This document shows, piece by piece, positions 15,429 through 25,564 of a stretch of DNA of 59,634 nt. This stretch comes from Pseudomonas sp. NFACC02 (GTDB taxonomy: Bacteria; Pseudomonadota; Gammaproteobacteria; Pseudomonadales; Pseudomonadaceae), in contig NZ_FOEO01000006.1 in assembly GCF_900110765.1 (NCBI RefSeq), positions 156,849-216,482 of the forward strand, in the 5' to 3' direction. A program made the position numbers and the translations under genes. The notes below the pieces were generated by a model. The model was not told where the DNA came from and made no database searches. It was given only the letters and a program-made list of their open reading frames with translations. Numbering within the stretch: position 1 is the stretch's first letter; the number at the start of each line of letters is the position of its first letter.

Positions 15429-16652
15429 ATGCGTATCAATGCACTGATTGTGGTGCTGCTCACCGGGCTGGTGGCGGCGACGTTTGGCTTCGGTATTTAC
15501 CTGTTCGCGCAACTGGTGCCGGACATGCGCGCCAGCCTCGGCTTTGATATTTCCTACGTGGGCACGATCACCGCCTCCGGGCAGTTCGGTTTTCTGGTCT
15601 GTGCGTTGTTGGCGGCCTGGATAACCCCACGGGTGGGCGGTGGTTGGGTGATTTTCGGTTCCGGGGTGGTGTGCGCGGTCGCGCTGCTGCTGATCCCGCT
15701 GACGCACAACATCCTGCTGATTGGCGCCTTGCTGACGGTGTTGGCCGGCACGGCAGCGACGGTGTTCGTGCCCATGGTCGACGTGATTGCCCGCACGGTG
15801 GCTTACAAGTCCCGCGGTATGGCGATGGGGCTGGTCTCCAGCGGCACCAGTTATGGCGTGTTCATCAACAGTTTGCTGGTGCCGCTGTATGCACCGCAGG
15901 GTGAATGGCGGATGGTGTGGTGGATCGTCGGACTGATCACCGTGGCGATGGCGGTGGGCGTGTTAGTGGTGTTCAAGCGGGCGCGGTTGTTCGTTCATGA
16001 CAGGGGGGCGGCATCCGGCACTGACCGGACCTCACAGGCTGGCCGGACAGCGCTGAAGCAGCCATGGGTGCTGACGGTGTGGACGATGAACTTCCTTCTC
16101 GGTTTCTCGACCTTTCCCTTTCAGAATTACCTGTCGTCCTACCTGCGCAGCGAATTGAATTTTGACGTGACCTACACCGCACACATCTGGGCGAGTATCG
16201 GTTTCGTGGGCATGTTTGCCGGGCTCGCCGTCGGCTGGTTGTCGGACCGCATCGGTCTGCGCGCCGCGATGTTACTGGTGTATGCCTGCGTAGGCGCGGC
16301 GGCGTTGATCTTCGTGGTCCATCCCGTTGGTTACTGGCCGTTGGCGGCGGGTGTCCTGTTCGCGGTGGCGTTCTACCCGATCTTCGGGCTGATTCCCGCG
16401 TATGTCTCGAAGATGGCAGGCAGTGCCACCCTGGCCGTGACGATCTTTGGGGTGGCCAATATCCTGCAAGGTGTCGGCGGCATGATTGGAAACTTCTGCG
16501 GTGGGTTGTTGGCCAGTTTCAATGGTTCGTTCGTGGGTGTTTACGTGGCCATCGGGCTGGTGGCCGTGCTGCTGGCGATGTTGACGTGGCGGCTGCCGAA
16601 GGAGGGGGACGATCGGCAAGACGTCGACGCGGTGCTCTCCACTGGCACGTGA
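15429..16652 (+). CDS. MFS transporter
   Basis: A 407-residue membrane protein with about twelve hydrophobic helices. The cytoplasmic loop between helices 6 and 7 lies near residues 185-215 (RARLFVHDRG...), and a GWLSDRIGLR motif-A copy follows helix 8. The family is a general major-facilitator type; the substrate (drug, sugar or organic acid) is not readable. AAGGAAG precedes the ATG. It forms a pair with the TetR gene upstream. Confidence 0.85.
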   Translation: MRINALIVVLLTGLVAATFGFGIYLFAQLVPDMRASLGFDISYVGTITASGQFGFLVCALLAAWITPRVGGGWVIFGSGVVCAVALLLIPLTHNILLIGALLTVLAGTAATVFVPMVDVIARTVAYKSRGMAMGLVSSGTSYGVFINSLLVPLYAPQGEWRMVWWIVGLITVAMAVGVLVVFKRARLFVHDRGAASGTDRTSQAGRTALKQPWVLTVWTMNFLLGFSTFPFQNYLSSYLRSELNFDVTYTAHIWASIGFVGMFAGLAVGWLSDRIGLRAAMLLVYACVGAAALIFVVHPVGYWPLAAGVLFAVAFYPIFGLIPAYVSKMAGSATLAVTIFGVANILQGVGGMIGNFCGGLLASFNGSFVGVYVAIGLVAVLLAMLTWRLPKEGDDRQDVDAVLSTGT

Positions 16653-16750
16653 GTCAATGCCCGGCGACCGTGTGTCCCGACGCGCCGGTTCGGCGGACAA
16701 CGAGGTGATCCGACCGTCCGGCGGCGCGACACTCAGGCTGTTCAGGTGTT

Positions 16751-17587
16751 TTACAGTGTGACAATCCCGGCAATGCACGTCTGAACGTCGCCACCGACCC
16801 AGATCTGATCGCCCACTTGTTCGATGGAAACACAGCCGCGATGGCCCAGTACCGTGCCTTGGCGTGTGGTGTATTGGCATGGGGCGAGACCGGCCGGGAT
16901 CAGCCATTGTGCGAGGCTGGCGTTGAGACTGCCGGTCACCGGGTCTTCCGCATTGAGGTCGCCGGTCAGCGCCCGCACTTCGAAGTCTGCTTCGGCGTCC
17001 AGCCCGGTCCAGGGCGCGACGATGCCGACATTCAGGCCTTTCAATGCGGCGTAATCGGGACGGATGGCGAGCACTTCTTCACGGCTCGACAGCATCACCG
17101 CGACCCAGCCTGGACCGTTGTCCGCCCACTGGCTGCCAATGATCTGTTCGCGCCGCACGCCCAGCCCCGCCACCAGACGGGCCAACACCTCGTCCTCCAC
17201 CGGACCGCTGCGCAACAGCGGCGGGGCGCAGAACGCCAGGCGTGAGCCGTCCCGGCGAATGCGAACCAGACCTGCACCGCACTCCTGCACCACCTCCTCG
17301 GCCTTGGCGGCGCGGCCGTTGTCCAGCCAGACGAAACAGCTGCCCAACGTCGGGTGGCCGGCAAATGGCAGTTCGCGCGTGGTGGTGAAGATGCGCACGC
17401 GGTAGTCCGCTTCGGGGTGGGTCGGGCGCAGCAGGAAGGTCGTTTCACTGAGGTTGGTCCAGCGTGCGAACGCGGCCATTTGCGCGTCGGTCAGGTCATC
17501 GGCAGCACTGACCACGGCCAGCGGGTTGCCTTGCGTGGCGGCGCTGGAAAACACGTCAACCTGCTGGAACTTGAGCGAATGTGCCAT
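16751..17587 (-). CDS. PhzF-family isomerase/epimerase-fold protein
   Basis: A 278-residue protein of the PhzF family (diaminopimelate-epimerase-like fold). The N-terminal motif QQVDVFSSAATQGNPLAVV, the ...NLSETTFLL segment with the conserved catalytic Glu, and ELPFAGHPTLGS are all present, as is EDPVTGSLNASLAQWL near the C-terminus. Most members are of unknown function, and there are no phenazine genes here. The start at 17587 has GGAGAA upstream; a longer frame to 17713 has no site. A LysR gene lies directly upstream on the same strand. Confidence 0.88.
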   Translation of the reverse strand: MAHSLKFQQVDVFSSAATQGNPLAVVSAADDLTDAQMAAFARWTNLSETTFLLRPTHPEADYRVRIFTTTRELPFAGHPTLGSCFVWLDNGRAAKAEEVVQECGAGLVRIRRDGSRLAFCAPPLLRSGPVEDEVLARLVAGLGVRREQIIGSQWADNGPGWVAVMLSSREEVLAIRPDYAALKGLNVGIVAPWTGLDAEADFEVRALTGDLNAEDPVTGSLNASLAQWLIPAGLAPCQYTTRQGTVLGHRGCVSIEQVGDQIWVGGDVQTCIAGIVTL

Positions 17588-17718
17588 GGTGTTTTCTCCT
17601 TGGACGATGGCGTGGTCGGCCACTCTAGGGAGACGGTACCGGGCTGTACAGAGACAGATGGTCGTGATTTTTTCAGGCGTCTGAATGGTTCGGGAATCAA
17701 AAGCACAGGTCACTGAGG

Positions 17719-18645
17719 TTACGCTTCACCACCCGCCAGCACGAAGCCCGTCGGCATCTCCTGCGCGTACTCGTTCACCACCTCGCGCGTCAGGCTGACG
17801 ATGTCCTCGACCAGTTCCATGCCGGCGCCGGTTCGCCAACTGGCGACAATGTCCATGACCGGCGGCAAAGGCACGTTGTCGATACGCGTCAGCACGCCTT
17901 GAGCGAGTTCTCCGTGCACCAATGTGGCGGGCAATGCGCCGATGCCGAAGCCATCGCGCACCAATCGGGTGATCGCCGAGGCCGAGTTCACGCAGTTGAT
18001 GCGCGGGGTGACGATGTTGGCGGTGTGCAGCATGTTGAGGATGTCCTGATGCGGCCGTGAATGACGGGAAAAGGTCACGATTCGCGCCATGGCGATCTCT
18101 TCCAGCGTCACGTCCGTGCGGTCGAATGCCGAGCCGGTCGGCACCACCCAATGCAGTGGGTAGCGGGCGAGCGTGGCATTGCGAACCGTATCGAAGCGCA
18201 GGACGTCGGTCTGGAAAATGATGTCCTGGTAGCCTTTTTCCAGCTGCGAGCACAGATTGCTCGCGGTCTCGGCGGTCAGTTCGATCTCAAGGTTGGGGTA
18301 ACACTTCATCAGTCGTGTTACCAACGCACTGAGCCAGGTGTGTATGACCGTATCCATGGCGCCGATGCGAATCCGCCCACGCACTTTGCTCGGGTCCTTG
18401 ATTGCCGCCTTCATGCTCTGCAGGGTGTCCATGATGTGCTCGGCGTAGTCGAGGACCCGCAAACCGTCAGGTGTCAGCGATACGCCCTTGGAGTCCCGCA
18501 CGAACAGTCGCACGCCCATTTCGTCTTCCAGCGCGGCGATCCGGCTGGAGATAGACGCTTGCGTGCTGAACAGTTTTTCCGCCGTGAGCCGAAAGCTTTT
18601 CAGCCGTGCGACCCAGACGAAGGTTTCCAGAAACTTGAGGTTCAC
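17719..18645 (-). CDS. LysR-family transcriptional regulator
   Basis: A 308-residue LysR-type regulator. The winged helix-turn-helix covers about residues 3-62 (NLKFLETFVWVARLKSFRLTAEKLFSTQASISSRI), followed by a periplasmic-binding-protein-like effector domain. The start is a GTG at 18645 with AAGGA upstream; the frame runs open to 18825 but homologous sequence begins here. It is immediately upstream of the phzF-like gene and on the same strand, which it may regulate. Confidence 0.88.
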   Translation of the reverse strand: MNLKFLETFVWVARLKSFRLTAEKLFSTQASISSRIAALEDEMGVRLFVRDSKGVSLTPDGLRVLDYAEHIMDTLQSMKAAIKDPSKVRGRIRIGAMDTVIHTWLSALVTRLMKCYPNLEIELTAETASNLCSQLEKGYQDIIFQTDVLRFDTVRNATLARYPLHWVVPTGSAFDRTDVTLEEIAMARIVTFSRHSRPHQDILNMLHTANIVTPRINCVNSASAITRLVRDGFGIGALPATLVHGELAQGVLTRIDNVPLPPVMDIVASWRTGAGMELVEDIVSLTREVVNEYAQEMPTGFVLAGGEA

Positions 18646-18840
18646 CGAATGGATTCCTTGAACGGGTGCGACGATGCGCGCTCGACAGGATCGACCGTCG
18701 TGCGCCATCGCCCGCGTTGGCATACAGGTAAGGATAAACAGCAGGTTGCATGCCAGCCGATCTATGGAAATTCTTATCGGGAATCGTGATTTTTCTTGTT
18801 GGACGTCGCGCTCACGTTCTGCCATTCCCCAATGACACGT

Positions 18841-19071
18841 CTAGTCTACGAGGTACAGCACCGGTCGACGGGGCCGCGACGGCGGCGCTGTATCTGGCCG
18901 GTCTCTGGTCATGGCCTGCAGCTGCACGTCCAGCTTCTCGGTGGCGATGAGGAGTTTTCTCAGGGCATCAAGGAGAAACTTTTGACCGTGAATGTTCAGG
19001 TCGCACCGTTTCTCGGCCATTTCCTGCAGCAGTGCTGTCAGGTTCATGCTCAATTCGTTGATAGGTTCCAT
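18841..19071 (-). CDS. Small hypothetical protein
   Basis: A 76-residue frame (MEPINELSMNLTALLQEMAEKRCDLNI...) with AGGA seven bases before the ATG. It is mostly amphipathic helix over residues 1-50, with a basic Pro-rich tail. I do not recognise a family. It sits 52 bp downstream of a chemoreceptor on the same strand and could be a small accessory protein. Confidence 0.5.
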   Translation of the reverse strand: MEPINELSMNLTALLQEMAEKRCDLNIHGQKFLLDALRKLLIATEKLDVQLQAMTRDRPDTAPPSRPRRPVLYLVD

Positions 19072-19123
19072 GACTAATCCTGGCTCAATCCTTCATGCAG
19101 CGGTTGCGTGCAGCGAGGCGGGT

Positions 19124-20767
19124 TCACCCGAAGGTAAATCCGTCCAGACGCTGCTTGAGTGCTACGGCGATCTGCGCCAGCTCTTCGCTCGCCGCCCGGG
19201 TCTGATCGGAGCGCACCGACGATTGCACCGCCAGGTCGCGTATGCGAATGATGCTGCGGTCCACATCCTTGGCGACCAGCGCTTGCTCTTCACACGCCGT
19301 GGCGATGAGGGTGTTGCGTTCGTCAATGCTGCTGACCGTGGTCGTGATGCCTTGCAAGGCCCTGTTGGCAGAAGCCGCCTGCTCGCGGGTCTGCGCCGCC
19401 TGAATGGCGCTTTCGTTCAAGGCGCCCACGGTGTCCTGTGTACCGTTCTGGATATGGCCGATCATGCGTTCGATATCCATGGTCGAGGTGCTGGTGCGAT
19501 GCGCCAGTGACCGGACTTCGTCGGCGACGACGGCGAACCCCCGGCCAGCTTCCCCTGCACGTGCGGCTTCGATCGCGGCGTTGAGTGCCAGCAGGTTGGT
19601 CTGGTCGGCGACTGAACGAATGACTTCGAGCACCTTGCTGATCTCTACCGTGTTGGCCGCCAGAATGCCTGCGCGTTCGGACGCGCCGTTGACGCTGGTG
19701 TCCAGCCGTGTGATCGCATTGAGCGTCGACGTCAGTTCCTGCTGGCCGTCGCGAGCGAGGGTCAGAGACGCTCGCGACTCATCGCACGTGCTGCTTGCGT
19801 TGCGTGCGACCTCGTCGACGGCCTGGCTCATTTCGGTAATGGCGGTCGCCGCCTGTTCCAGCTCACTGTTCTGCACCTGCAGGTCTTCGTTGCTGGTGCT
19901 GACGAGCATGCTCAGTTCCTCGGCAGCGCTCGACAGCTGGCCTGCGGCCTGGTGCACACCTGTCAGCGTCTGACTGAGGCTTTCTCGCATGGTCACCACC
20001 GCTCGCAGCAACTGCGCGGCTTCGTCGTTGCCGCTGACGTCCAGTGCGGTTTCACGCAGGTCACCCCGCGCGATGGTGTCGGCCGCGTGCAGCGCCTGAG
20101 CGACAGGACGTGCGATGCTTTCGGTCAAGCGATAGGCGATGAAGATCGCGCCCAACGTCGACAGAATGATCACGGCCAAGGTGACACGAATGGAGGTCTG
20201 GTATGCGTGCTGCCCGTCCGCGCTCGCCGTTTGCTGCGCATGGTCATTGAGTTGCTCCAGCTCCCCCAGTGTCTTGGTCATGGCCTGGGCAGTGGCCGTC
20301 ATCTCGCCGTTCACCAGTGCATTCGCCTCGTCGGAAGCGCCTCGTTTGAGCAGGTCATGAACCTGAACGGCAGCGGTTCGGTACTTTTCGAACAGCGTGC
20401 CAATGGTGTTGAACAGGGTCCGTTCCTGATCCCCGCTGATGATCGGCCGATAGGTGTCCTGAGCCTTCGTGAACGCCTGCGTGTCAGCGACAAACGCCGC
20501 ATAGTTGCTGTCCAGCGTGGTGTCGCTGGTGGAGGTCAGCAAGCGAACCACGCCGAAGCGGGTTTTGGTGAAGGCCAGCGTGATGTCGTCACCCAGAGCG
20601 ATGCCGGGCAGGGCATCCCGCTCGATCACCAGACTCGCCTCACGTATCTCCCTGGCCTGATAGATGGCGAAGGCACCCACGCCCATCAGCGCCACGATCA
20701 CCAGGGCAAAACACAGTCGGATTCGCACTGCGAAGTTAAAGCGTCTTAGCTGCATCGTTTGATTCAT
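19124..20767 (-). CDS. Methyl-accepting chemotaxis protein (4HB-type sensor)
   Basis: A 547-residue chemoreceptor. Membrane helices lie near 14-34 and 190-212, bracketing a periplasmic four-helix-bundle-like sensor of about 155 residues. A HAMP domain follows (about 212-265). The signalling domain contains the conserved hairpin tip ([20 protein letters not shown]). There is no C-terminal CheR-docking pentapeptide. Its ligand cannot be predicted. It signals through CheA/CheW in the cytoplasm. Confidence 0.93.
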   Translation of the reverse strand: MNQTMQLRRFNFAVRIRLCFALVIVALMGVGAFAIYQAREIREASLVIERDALPGIALGDDITLAFTKTRFGVVRLLTSTSDTTLDSNYAAFVADTQAFTKAQDTYRPIISGDQERTLFNTIGTLFEKYRTAAVQVHDLLKRGASDEANALVNGEMTATAQAMTKTLGELEQLNDHAQQTASADGQHAYQTSIRVTLAVIILSTLGAIFIAYRLTESIARPVAQALHAADTIARGDLRETALDVSGNDEAAQLLRAVVTMRESLSQTLTGVHQAAGQLSSAAEELSMLVSTSNEDLQVQNSELEQAATAITEMSQAVDEVARNASSTCDESRASLTLARDGQQELTSTLNAITRLDTSVNGASERAGILAANTVEISKVLEVIRSVADQTNLLALNAAIEAARAGEAGRGFAVVADEVRSLAHRTSTSTMDIERMIGHIQNGTQDTVGALNESAIQAAQTREQAASANRALQGITTTVSSIDERNTLIATACEEQALVAKDVDRSIIRIRDLAVQSSVRSDQTRAASEELAQIAVALKQRLDGFTFG

Positions 20768-20924
20768 CCATGTGAAGGTGAGGTCTTGCTGACTTCTACC
20801 GTGTTAGTGGCGTCATGAGTAAGGCAGTCCAGCGGCGGATAAATGAAACCCGGTTGCGGACAACAATAACGGACCGTTGTTAGTGCGCATTTACGCGTAA
20901 GCGTTAGCCGGCTATCGAATAACG

Positions 20925-21926
20925 TCAGGCTTTTCTGTTCCGGCGATATGTTCCCGGCGTCACGCCGAACCATCGTTCGCACGCTTTGTTAAAGGCGCTG
21001 GGGTTTTTGAAACCCACGCTGTATGAAATCTGTTTAAGGCTGAGCGAAGTGTTCATCAACAGATGATGACTGTGTTGCTGTTTGACAATGTCGACCAGCT
21101 TCTGAAAACGCTGCCCGTCCTTGTCCAGCGACCTGATCAATTGGTGGGTGGACAGCCCCAGGGTCTTTGCGATGTCTTCCATGCCCAGCGGCCGGGCCTG
21201 GTTGAGGTGTTGCAGTATTGCGCCGGTGGTCCTTGCGGTCACGCTGTTGCTGTTCTGCTCAGCCTGACACCGCTTCAGGTATTGGTCGTGGATCTGTCGC
21301 AGGGACGGATCGAACGTGGCGACGGCCCGATCTGCGTCAGCACGCCGGAACGTCAACGCGTTGACCGGGCAGGAAAACCGAAGGTCGGTGCCGAACAGTT
21401 GTTCGAGTCGCCGCGTGTCCCGGGGTCGTTCATAGGTAAATTCGCCTCGGACTGGCGTCATTCGCACCGACGGCGCCAGCCAGTGGAGCAGGCCCAGCGT
21501 AATCGACGCCACCGCATCGACGAATGCCCGGGGCAGGGGATTCTGCGGGCTGACAGGCAGTCCCGCCATTCTGAGTGTGCTCGCCGTGCAGTCCAGAAAC
21601 ATGCAGAAGCCGGTGCCGATCATGGTCTGGTGTTCCACCATGCGCGCCATGGCTTCACCCAGTGTGGCGCTGGACATGGTTGCGTAACCCAGTGCGCCCA
21701 AGTGTCCGGGATGGGCCTTTTCATAGGCCCGCAAACCCAGGTCATCATCCCCAGTGCGCTTTTGAGTGTCTTCAATGAGTCGTGAAAGTTCATGCAGGGG
21801 TATCCGCGCAGGCGTAAACGATGCAGCTATTTTTGTCAGCGTTACCGCAAGCGGTTCAATCGTTTTATCGGCACCGCTTACTGCCTCGATAAGTGCGAGG
21901 GCGAATGCAGGAGAAATACTTTGCAT
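20925..21926 (-). CDS. AraC-family regulator (arabinose-binding-domain type)
   Basis: A 333-residue regulator. The N-terminal half resembles the PF12625 domain of OruR/ArgR-like AraC proteins, and the C-terminal AraC helix-turn-helix pair is clear (LSLKQISYSVGFKNPSAFNKACERWFGVTPGTYRR). It is divergent from the OprD porin and the DUF969/DUF979 pair across about 445 bp, so it is a likely activator of them. Confidence 0.88.
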   Translation of the reverse strand: MQSISPAFALALIEAVSGADKTIEPLAVTLTKIAASFTPARIPLHELSRLIEDTQKRTGDDDLGLRAYEKAHPGHLGALGYATMSSATLGEAMARMVEHQTMIGTGFCMFLDCTASTLRMAGLPVSPQNPLPRAFVDAVASITLGLLHWLAPSVRMTPVRGEFTYERPRDTRRLEQLFGTDLRFSCPVNALTFRRADADRAVATFDPSLRQIHDQYLKRCQAEQNSNSVTARTTGAILQHLNQARPLGMEDIAKTLGLSTHQLIRSLDKDGQRFQKLVDIVKQQHSHHLLMNTSLSLKQISYSVGFKNPSAFNKACERWFGVTPGTYRRNRKA

Positions 21927-22371
21927 ATCGACTCCATGGGGAGAGTGAGTGAACTCCTGTTGTTCTTGTTATAGGGATCATTATTGTTGACGGGTTGATC
22001 AGGAAAATAAGCTGGATGCTTTTTCATTGTTGCGTCATGGGAAGCGTTCGACCGAATGCAGGACACGTTTAATACGCCGGGAAGTTGCTGACTCATCCGG
22101 CGCGGGCGTTATTCCAGTCAAACCCGTGAGCCCGCGGCTGAACAGAAAATCTTATGGGGCATAGCGGTTTTTTCCCGTTGGACGCAACGACCCGGCCTGC
22201 CGAAAGATGGCCGTCGACACGAGAAAGGTACGACGCAGGGCGGAGGTCTTCCACGCCCCGCCGCGCGTCCAGCCTTCAGGGTCGACGTCTTCCGACGCTC
22301 GACCTCATTCATTAGCTGCGCTCTGCCAGCAGTCGGTCGACACCGCTGCGCGCTCACGGGAAGAGGCTTCA
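21927..22371. promoter_or_regulatory. Divergent AraC / OprD control region
   Basis: This 445-bp gap is AT-rich near the AraC start (21950-22035, including CATTATTGTTGACGGG) and GC-rich near the porin. I see no unambiguous direct repeats for an AraC operator. The porin leader ends in AAGAGG before its ATG. Confidence 0.4.
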
Positions 22372-23607
22372 ATGACACATAACAATCAAAAATACGTCTG
22401 CGCGTTGCTGTTTGGCAGCGCCACGCTCACTTGCACCATCACCGCTCAGGCGGATTTTATGGCGGACAGTAAGGGCGAACTGGAAGCGCGGAATTTCTAT
22501 TTCAACCGCGACTTTCGTCAGCAGGGCGCTCGCGACAAGGCCGAGGAGTGGGCGCAGGGCGTTCTCCTGCGGCTGCAATCGGGCTACACCCCAGGCACAG
22601 TCGGTTTCGGGCTGGACGCGCTGGGGATGGTCGGCGTGAAACTGGACTCAGGCGATGGCACGGCGGGCACGGGGCTGCTGCCTGCCGATCGGTCTTCTGG
22701 CGGCTCTCAGGATGACTACGCCAAGCTCGGGCTGACCGCCAAGGCCAAGGTCTCGCACACCGAACTGAAAGTGGGCTCGCTGTTTTTTCGCGACCCTGTC
22801 ATCAACTCGAACGACACGCGGCTATTGCCGCAGACCTTTCGCGGCGGCCTGCTGACCTCGCAGGAGTTAGACAATTTCAAGTTCACCGGTGGGCATATCG
22901 ACCGGATCAAGGCCAACAGTTCGTCCGACTTCACCGAGATGAGCGCTAACCGGATTGGCGGCACCAGCAACAGTTTCAACTTCGGCGGCGGCGATTATCA
23001 GGTCACGCCGAACTTGGCGTTGAGCGCACATTACGGTCAGCTGGAAAACGTCTATCAGCAGTATTACGGCGGGTTGGTACACGTGTTGCCGATCGCGACA
23101 GGCCAGAGCCTGAAGACCGACCTGCGCTATGCGAGCAGTCGCGAAGACGGCCATTTTCGGGATCTCGACAACCAGGCATTTGGCTCAATGTTCACCTACC
23201 GGTTCAAGGCCCATGCCTTCGGTGTCGGCTATCAACGCATGACTGGCGACGACCCGTTCCCCTACATCGCGGGCAGCGACCCGTACCTGGTCAACTTCAT
23301 TCAGATTGGTGATTTCGCCAACGCCAGGGAGCGCTCCTGGCAGTTGCGTTACGACTACGACTTCGCCGCAGTGGGCGTGCCGGGTCTGACGTTCATGAGC
23401 CGTTACGTGTCAGGCGATAACGTCGAGCGTACAGCGGGCGGCGAGGGCAAGGAGTGGGAGCGCAACACGGACATCGGTTATGTGGTTCAGGGCGGAACGT
23501 TGAAAAACCTTGGGGTGAAATGGCGCAACGCGACCGTGCGCTCCAACTTCGGCAACGATCTGGACGAGAACCGGCTGATTGTCAGCTACACCATGCCGCT
23601 GTGGTAA
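22372..23607 (+). CDS. OprD-family outer-membrane porin
   Basis: A 411-residue precursor with a signal peptide ending AQA-DFMAD. The mature protein begins with the OprD hallmark FMADSKGELEARNFYFNRDFR and has the long 18-strand barrel pattern with a C-terminal VSYTMPLW. OprD members admit amino acids, peptides or small carboxylates. The start at 22372 is chosen over an upstream in-frame Met at 22207 because AAGAGG precedes it and the signal peptide begins there. It is followed by DUF969 and DUF979 genes on the same strand, which suggests a common uptake function. Confidence 0.92.
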   Translation: MTHNNQKYVCALLFGSATLTCTITAQADFMADSKGELEARNFYFNRDFRQQGARDKAEEWAQGVLLRLQSGYTPGTVGFGLDALGMVGVKLDSGDGTAGTGLLPADRSSGGSQDDYAKLGLTAKAKVSHTELKVGSLFFRDPVINSNDTRLLPQTFRGGLLTSQELDNFKFTGGHIDRIKANSSSDFTEMSANRIGGTSNSFNFGGGDYQVTPNLALSAHYGQLENVYQQYYGGLVHVLPIATGQSLKTDLRYASSREDGHFRDLDNQAFGSMFTYRFKAHAFGVGYQRMTGDDPFPYIAGSDPYLVNFIQIGDFANARERSWQLRYDYDFAAVGVPGLTFMSRYVSGDNVERTAGGEGKEWERNTDIGYVVQGGTLKNLGVKWRNATVRSNFGNDLDENRLIVSYTMPLW

Positions 23608-23694
23608 GCGCCCTGGCGCCTGCGCCGAATCGGCCGGTCCCACGCGACGTGTCCATTCACTGAATCCGAGCACCCCACTCACGAGATCCCGATC

Positions 23695-24423
23695 ATGCAA
23701 ACCGCTATCAACCTCTGGCCGCTGCTGGGCGTGCTGGTCATCGTTCTGGGTTTTGTCCTGCGCTTCAACCCGATGCTGGTCGTCGCGCTGGCGGCATTGG
23801 CCACGGGCCTGGCCGCGAGCATGCCGCTGGACACCCTCCTTGCCACCCTGGGTACCGGGTTTATCAAAACCCGCACCTTGCCGCTGATCATCCTCCTGCC
23901 GCTGGCCGTCATTGGTCTGCTCGAACGGCATGGCCTGCGTCTGCACGCCCAGAACTGGATTGCACGGTTCACCGGCGCCACCGCCGGACGCCTGTTGATC
24001 GCTTACCTGTTCGTGCGTGAAACCACGGCGGCGTTGGGGCTGACCAGCCTGGGCGGGCATCCACAAATGGTTCGCCCGTTGCTGGCTCCGATGGCGGAAG
24101 GCGCGGCCGAATCGCGTTTCGGCAGGTTGCCCGAGGCGCTGCGCATCAAGCTGTTGTCGTTGTGCGCCGCAACCGACAATGTCGGGTTGTTCTTCGGTGA
24201 GGACATCTTTGTGGCGTTTGGCGCCATTGCATTGATGCACACCTTTCTGCTGGGCTCGGGCATCGATGTCGACCCGATGCACATAGCGTTCTGGGGCATC
24301 CCGACGGCGATCTGTGCGTTTGTGATTCATGCGATCCGTCTGTATCGATTCGACCGGCGACTTGATCGTGAGCTGAACGCCTTGCCAAAACCTTCGACCG
24401 TCGCACCGGAGATTGCCCCATGA
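23695..24423 (+). CDS. DUF969-family membrane protein
   Basis: A 242-residue protein with about six hydrophobic helices and the family stretch KTRTLPLIILLPLAVIGLLERHGLR, followed by FVRETTAALGLTSLGGHPQMVRPL. DUF969 and DUF979 always occur as a pair, suggesting a two-component permease. In other genomes the pair lies near pyroglutamyl-peptidase genes, so 5-oxoproline has been suggested as substrate; no such gene lies here. It overlaps the next gene by 4 bp (ATGA). Confidence 0.85.
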   Translation: MQTAINLWPLLGVLVIVLGFVLRFNPMLVVALAALATGLAASMPLDTLLATLGTGFIKTRTLPLIILLPLAVIGLLERHGLRLHAQNWIARFTGATAGRLLIAYLFVRETTAALGLTSLGGHPQMVRPLLAPMAEGAAESRFGRLPEALRIKLLSLCAATDNVGLFFGEDIFVAFGAIALMHTFLLGSGIDVDPMHIAFWGIPTAICAFVIHAIRLYRFDRRLDRELNALPKPSTVAPEIAP

Positions 24424-25370
24424 TCATTTCCATCCAATACCTGTACTGGCTGGCAGGTGTGACGCTGGCCATCACGGCGTTCATGACGCTGGCCGACCGC
24501 AGCAATCCCAGGCGCTGGAGCACCGGAGCATTCTGGGGGCTATTTGCCATTGCTTTTCTGGTGGGTGATCGCCTGCCGCCGGTGTGGGTGGGCATCGGCG
24601 TCATCGCCATGGCATTGATCGCCGGGTTCGGCGGTGTCGGTTTCGGGCGACACGATACGCTGCCGGAACAAGCGCGTCGCGAGAGTGCCGCGCGCCTGAA
24701 GAACACGTTGTTCATTCCGGCGCTGGCGATTCCGCTGGTCACGGTCATCGGTGCGGTGCTGCTGAAGAACATCAAGTTTGGCGACGTGTTTCTGCTGGAC
24801 CCGGCCAACAGCACCTTCGTTTCGCTGGGGATCGGCAGCCTGGTGGCGCTGGCCTTGGCCTGCTGGCTGACCCGCGACACGCCGGTACAGGCAATGCGCG
24901 AATCCCGACGTCTGACCGACGCCTTGGGCTGGGCGCTGGTATTGCCGCAAATGCTGGCGATGCTGGGCCTGGTGTTCAACGATGCAGGCGTGGGCAAAGC
25001 GGTTGCGCACCTGGCAACGGCCTACATCAACCTGGATTTTCGCCTGGTTGCAGTGACGGTATATGTGTTGGGGATGGCGTTGTTCACCGTCGTGATGGGC
25101 AACGGTTTTGCGGCTTTCCCGGTCATGACAGGCGGTATCGGTGTGCCGGTGTTGGTGGGCATGTACGGCGCCAACCCGGCGGTGATGGCGGCCATCGGCA
25201 TGTTCTCCGGTTACTGCGGCACGCTGATGACGCCCATGGCGGCAAACTACAACATTGTCCCGGCAGCCTTACTGGAATTGCCGGACAAGTACGCCGTGAT
25301 CAAGGCGCAAATCCCCACGGCGCTGGCGATGCTGGTGGCCAATATCCTGCTGCTGTATTTCCTGATGTAG
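24420..25370 (+). CDS. DUF979-family membrane protein
   Basis: A 316-residue protein with about ten hydrophobic helices. The motif-rich region MGNGFAAFPVMTGGIGVPVLVG and FSGYCGTLMTPMAANYNIVPAALLEL is typical of DUF979. It overlaps the DUF969 gene by 4 bp and probably forms one transporter with it, acting behind the OprD porin. The substrate is not known from sequence. Confidence 0.85.
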   Translation: MIISIQYLYWLAGVTLAITAFMTLADRSNPRRWSTGAFWGLFAIAFLVGDRLPPVWVGIGVIAMALIAGFGGVGFGRHDTLPEQARRESAARLKNTLFIPALAIPLVTVIGAVLLKNIKFGDVFLLDPANSTFVSLGIGSLVALALACWLTRDTPVQAMRESRRLTDALGWALVLPQMLAMLGLVFNDAGVGKAVAHLATAYINLDFRLVAVTVYVLGMALFTVVMGNGFAAFPVMTGGIGVPVLVGMYGANPAVMAAIGMFSGYCGTLMTPMAANYNIVPAALLELPDKYAVIKAQIPTALAMLVANILLLYFLM

Positions 25371-25406
25371 GACGCAGGGCTTTTGGTGCGCAAGATGGCA
25401 AAAAAG

Positions 25407-25449
25407 GCAATCGCAAACGATTGCGACTGGCGGTGGTCTGTATAGACCA
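25407..25449. promoter_or_regulatory. Two adjacent palindromes behind the DUF979 gene
   Basis: GCAATCG-CAAA-CGATTGC (25407-25424) is a perfect 7-bp inverted repeat resembling a LacI-family box. TGGTCT-GTAT-AGACCA (25434-25449) is a 6-bp inverted repeat resembling a GntR/FadR-type site. Both lie just after the DUF979 stop and before a terminator, so as operators their promoter is unclear. They may instead be RNA stems. Confidence 0.4.
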
Positions 25450-25481
25450 ATGGCGCCAACCCCTCTAAATCCAGGGTTTTC

Positions 25482-25516
25482 ACGGGTCAGGCAGCGATGT
25501 CTGGCCCGTTTTCGTT
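25482..25516 (+). terminator. Intrinsic terminator after the DUF969/DUF979 operon
   Basis: ACGGGTCAG (25482-25490) pairs with CTGGCCCGT (25501-25509) across a 10-base loop, followed by TTTTCGTTT. It ends the porin/DUF969/DUF979 transcript before the deoxyribose locus. Confidence 0.75.
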
Positions 25517-25564
25517 TGTGCAGCACGACCGCCTATAAAAAATAGGTTGAATAGTCACAATAAA

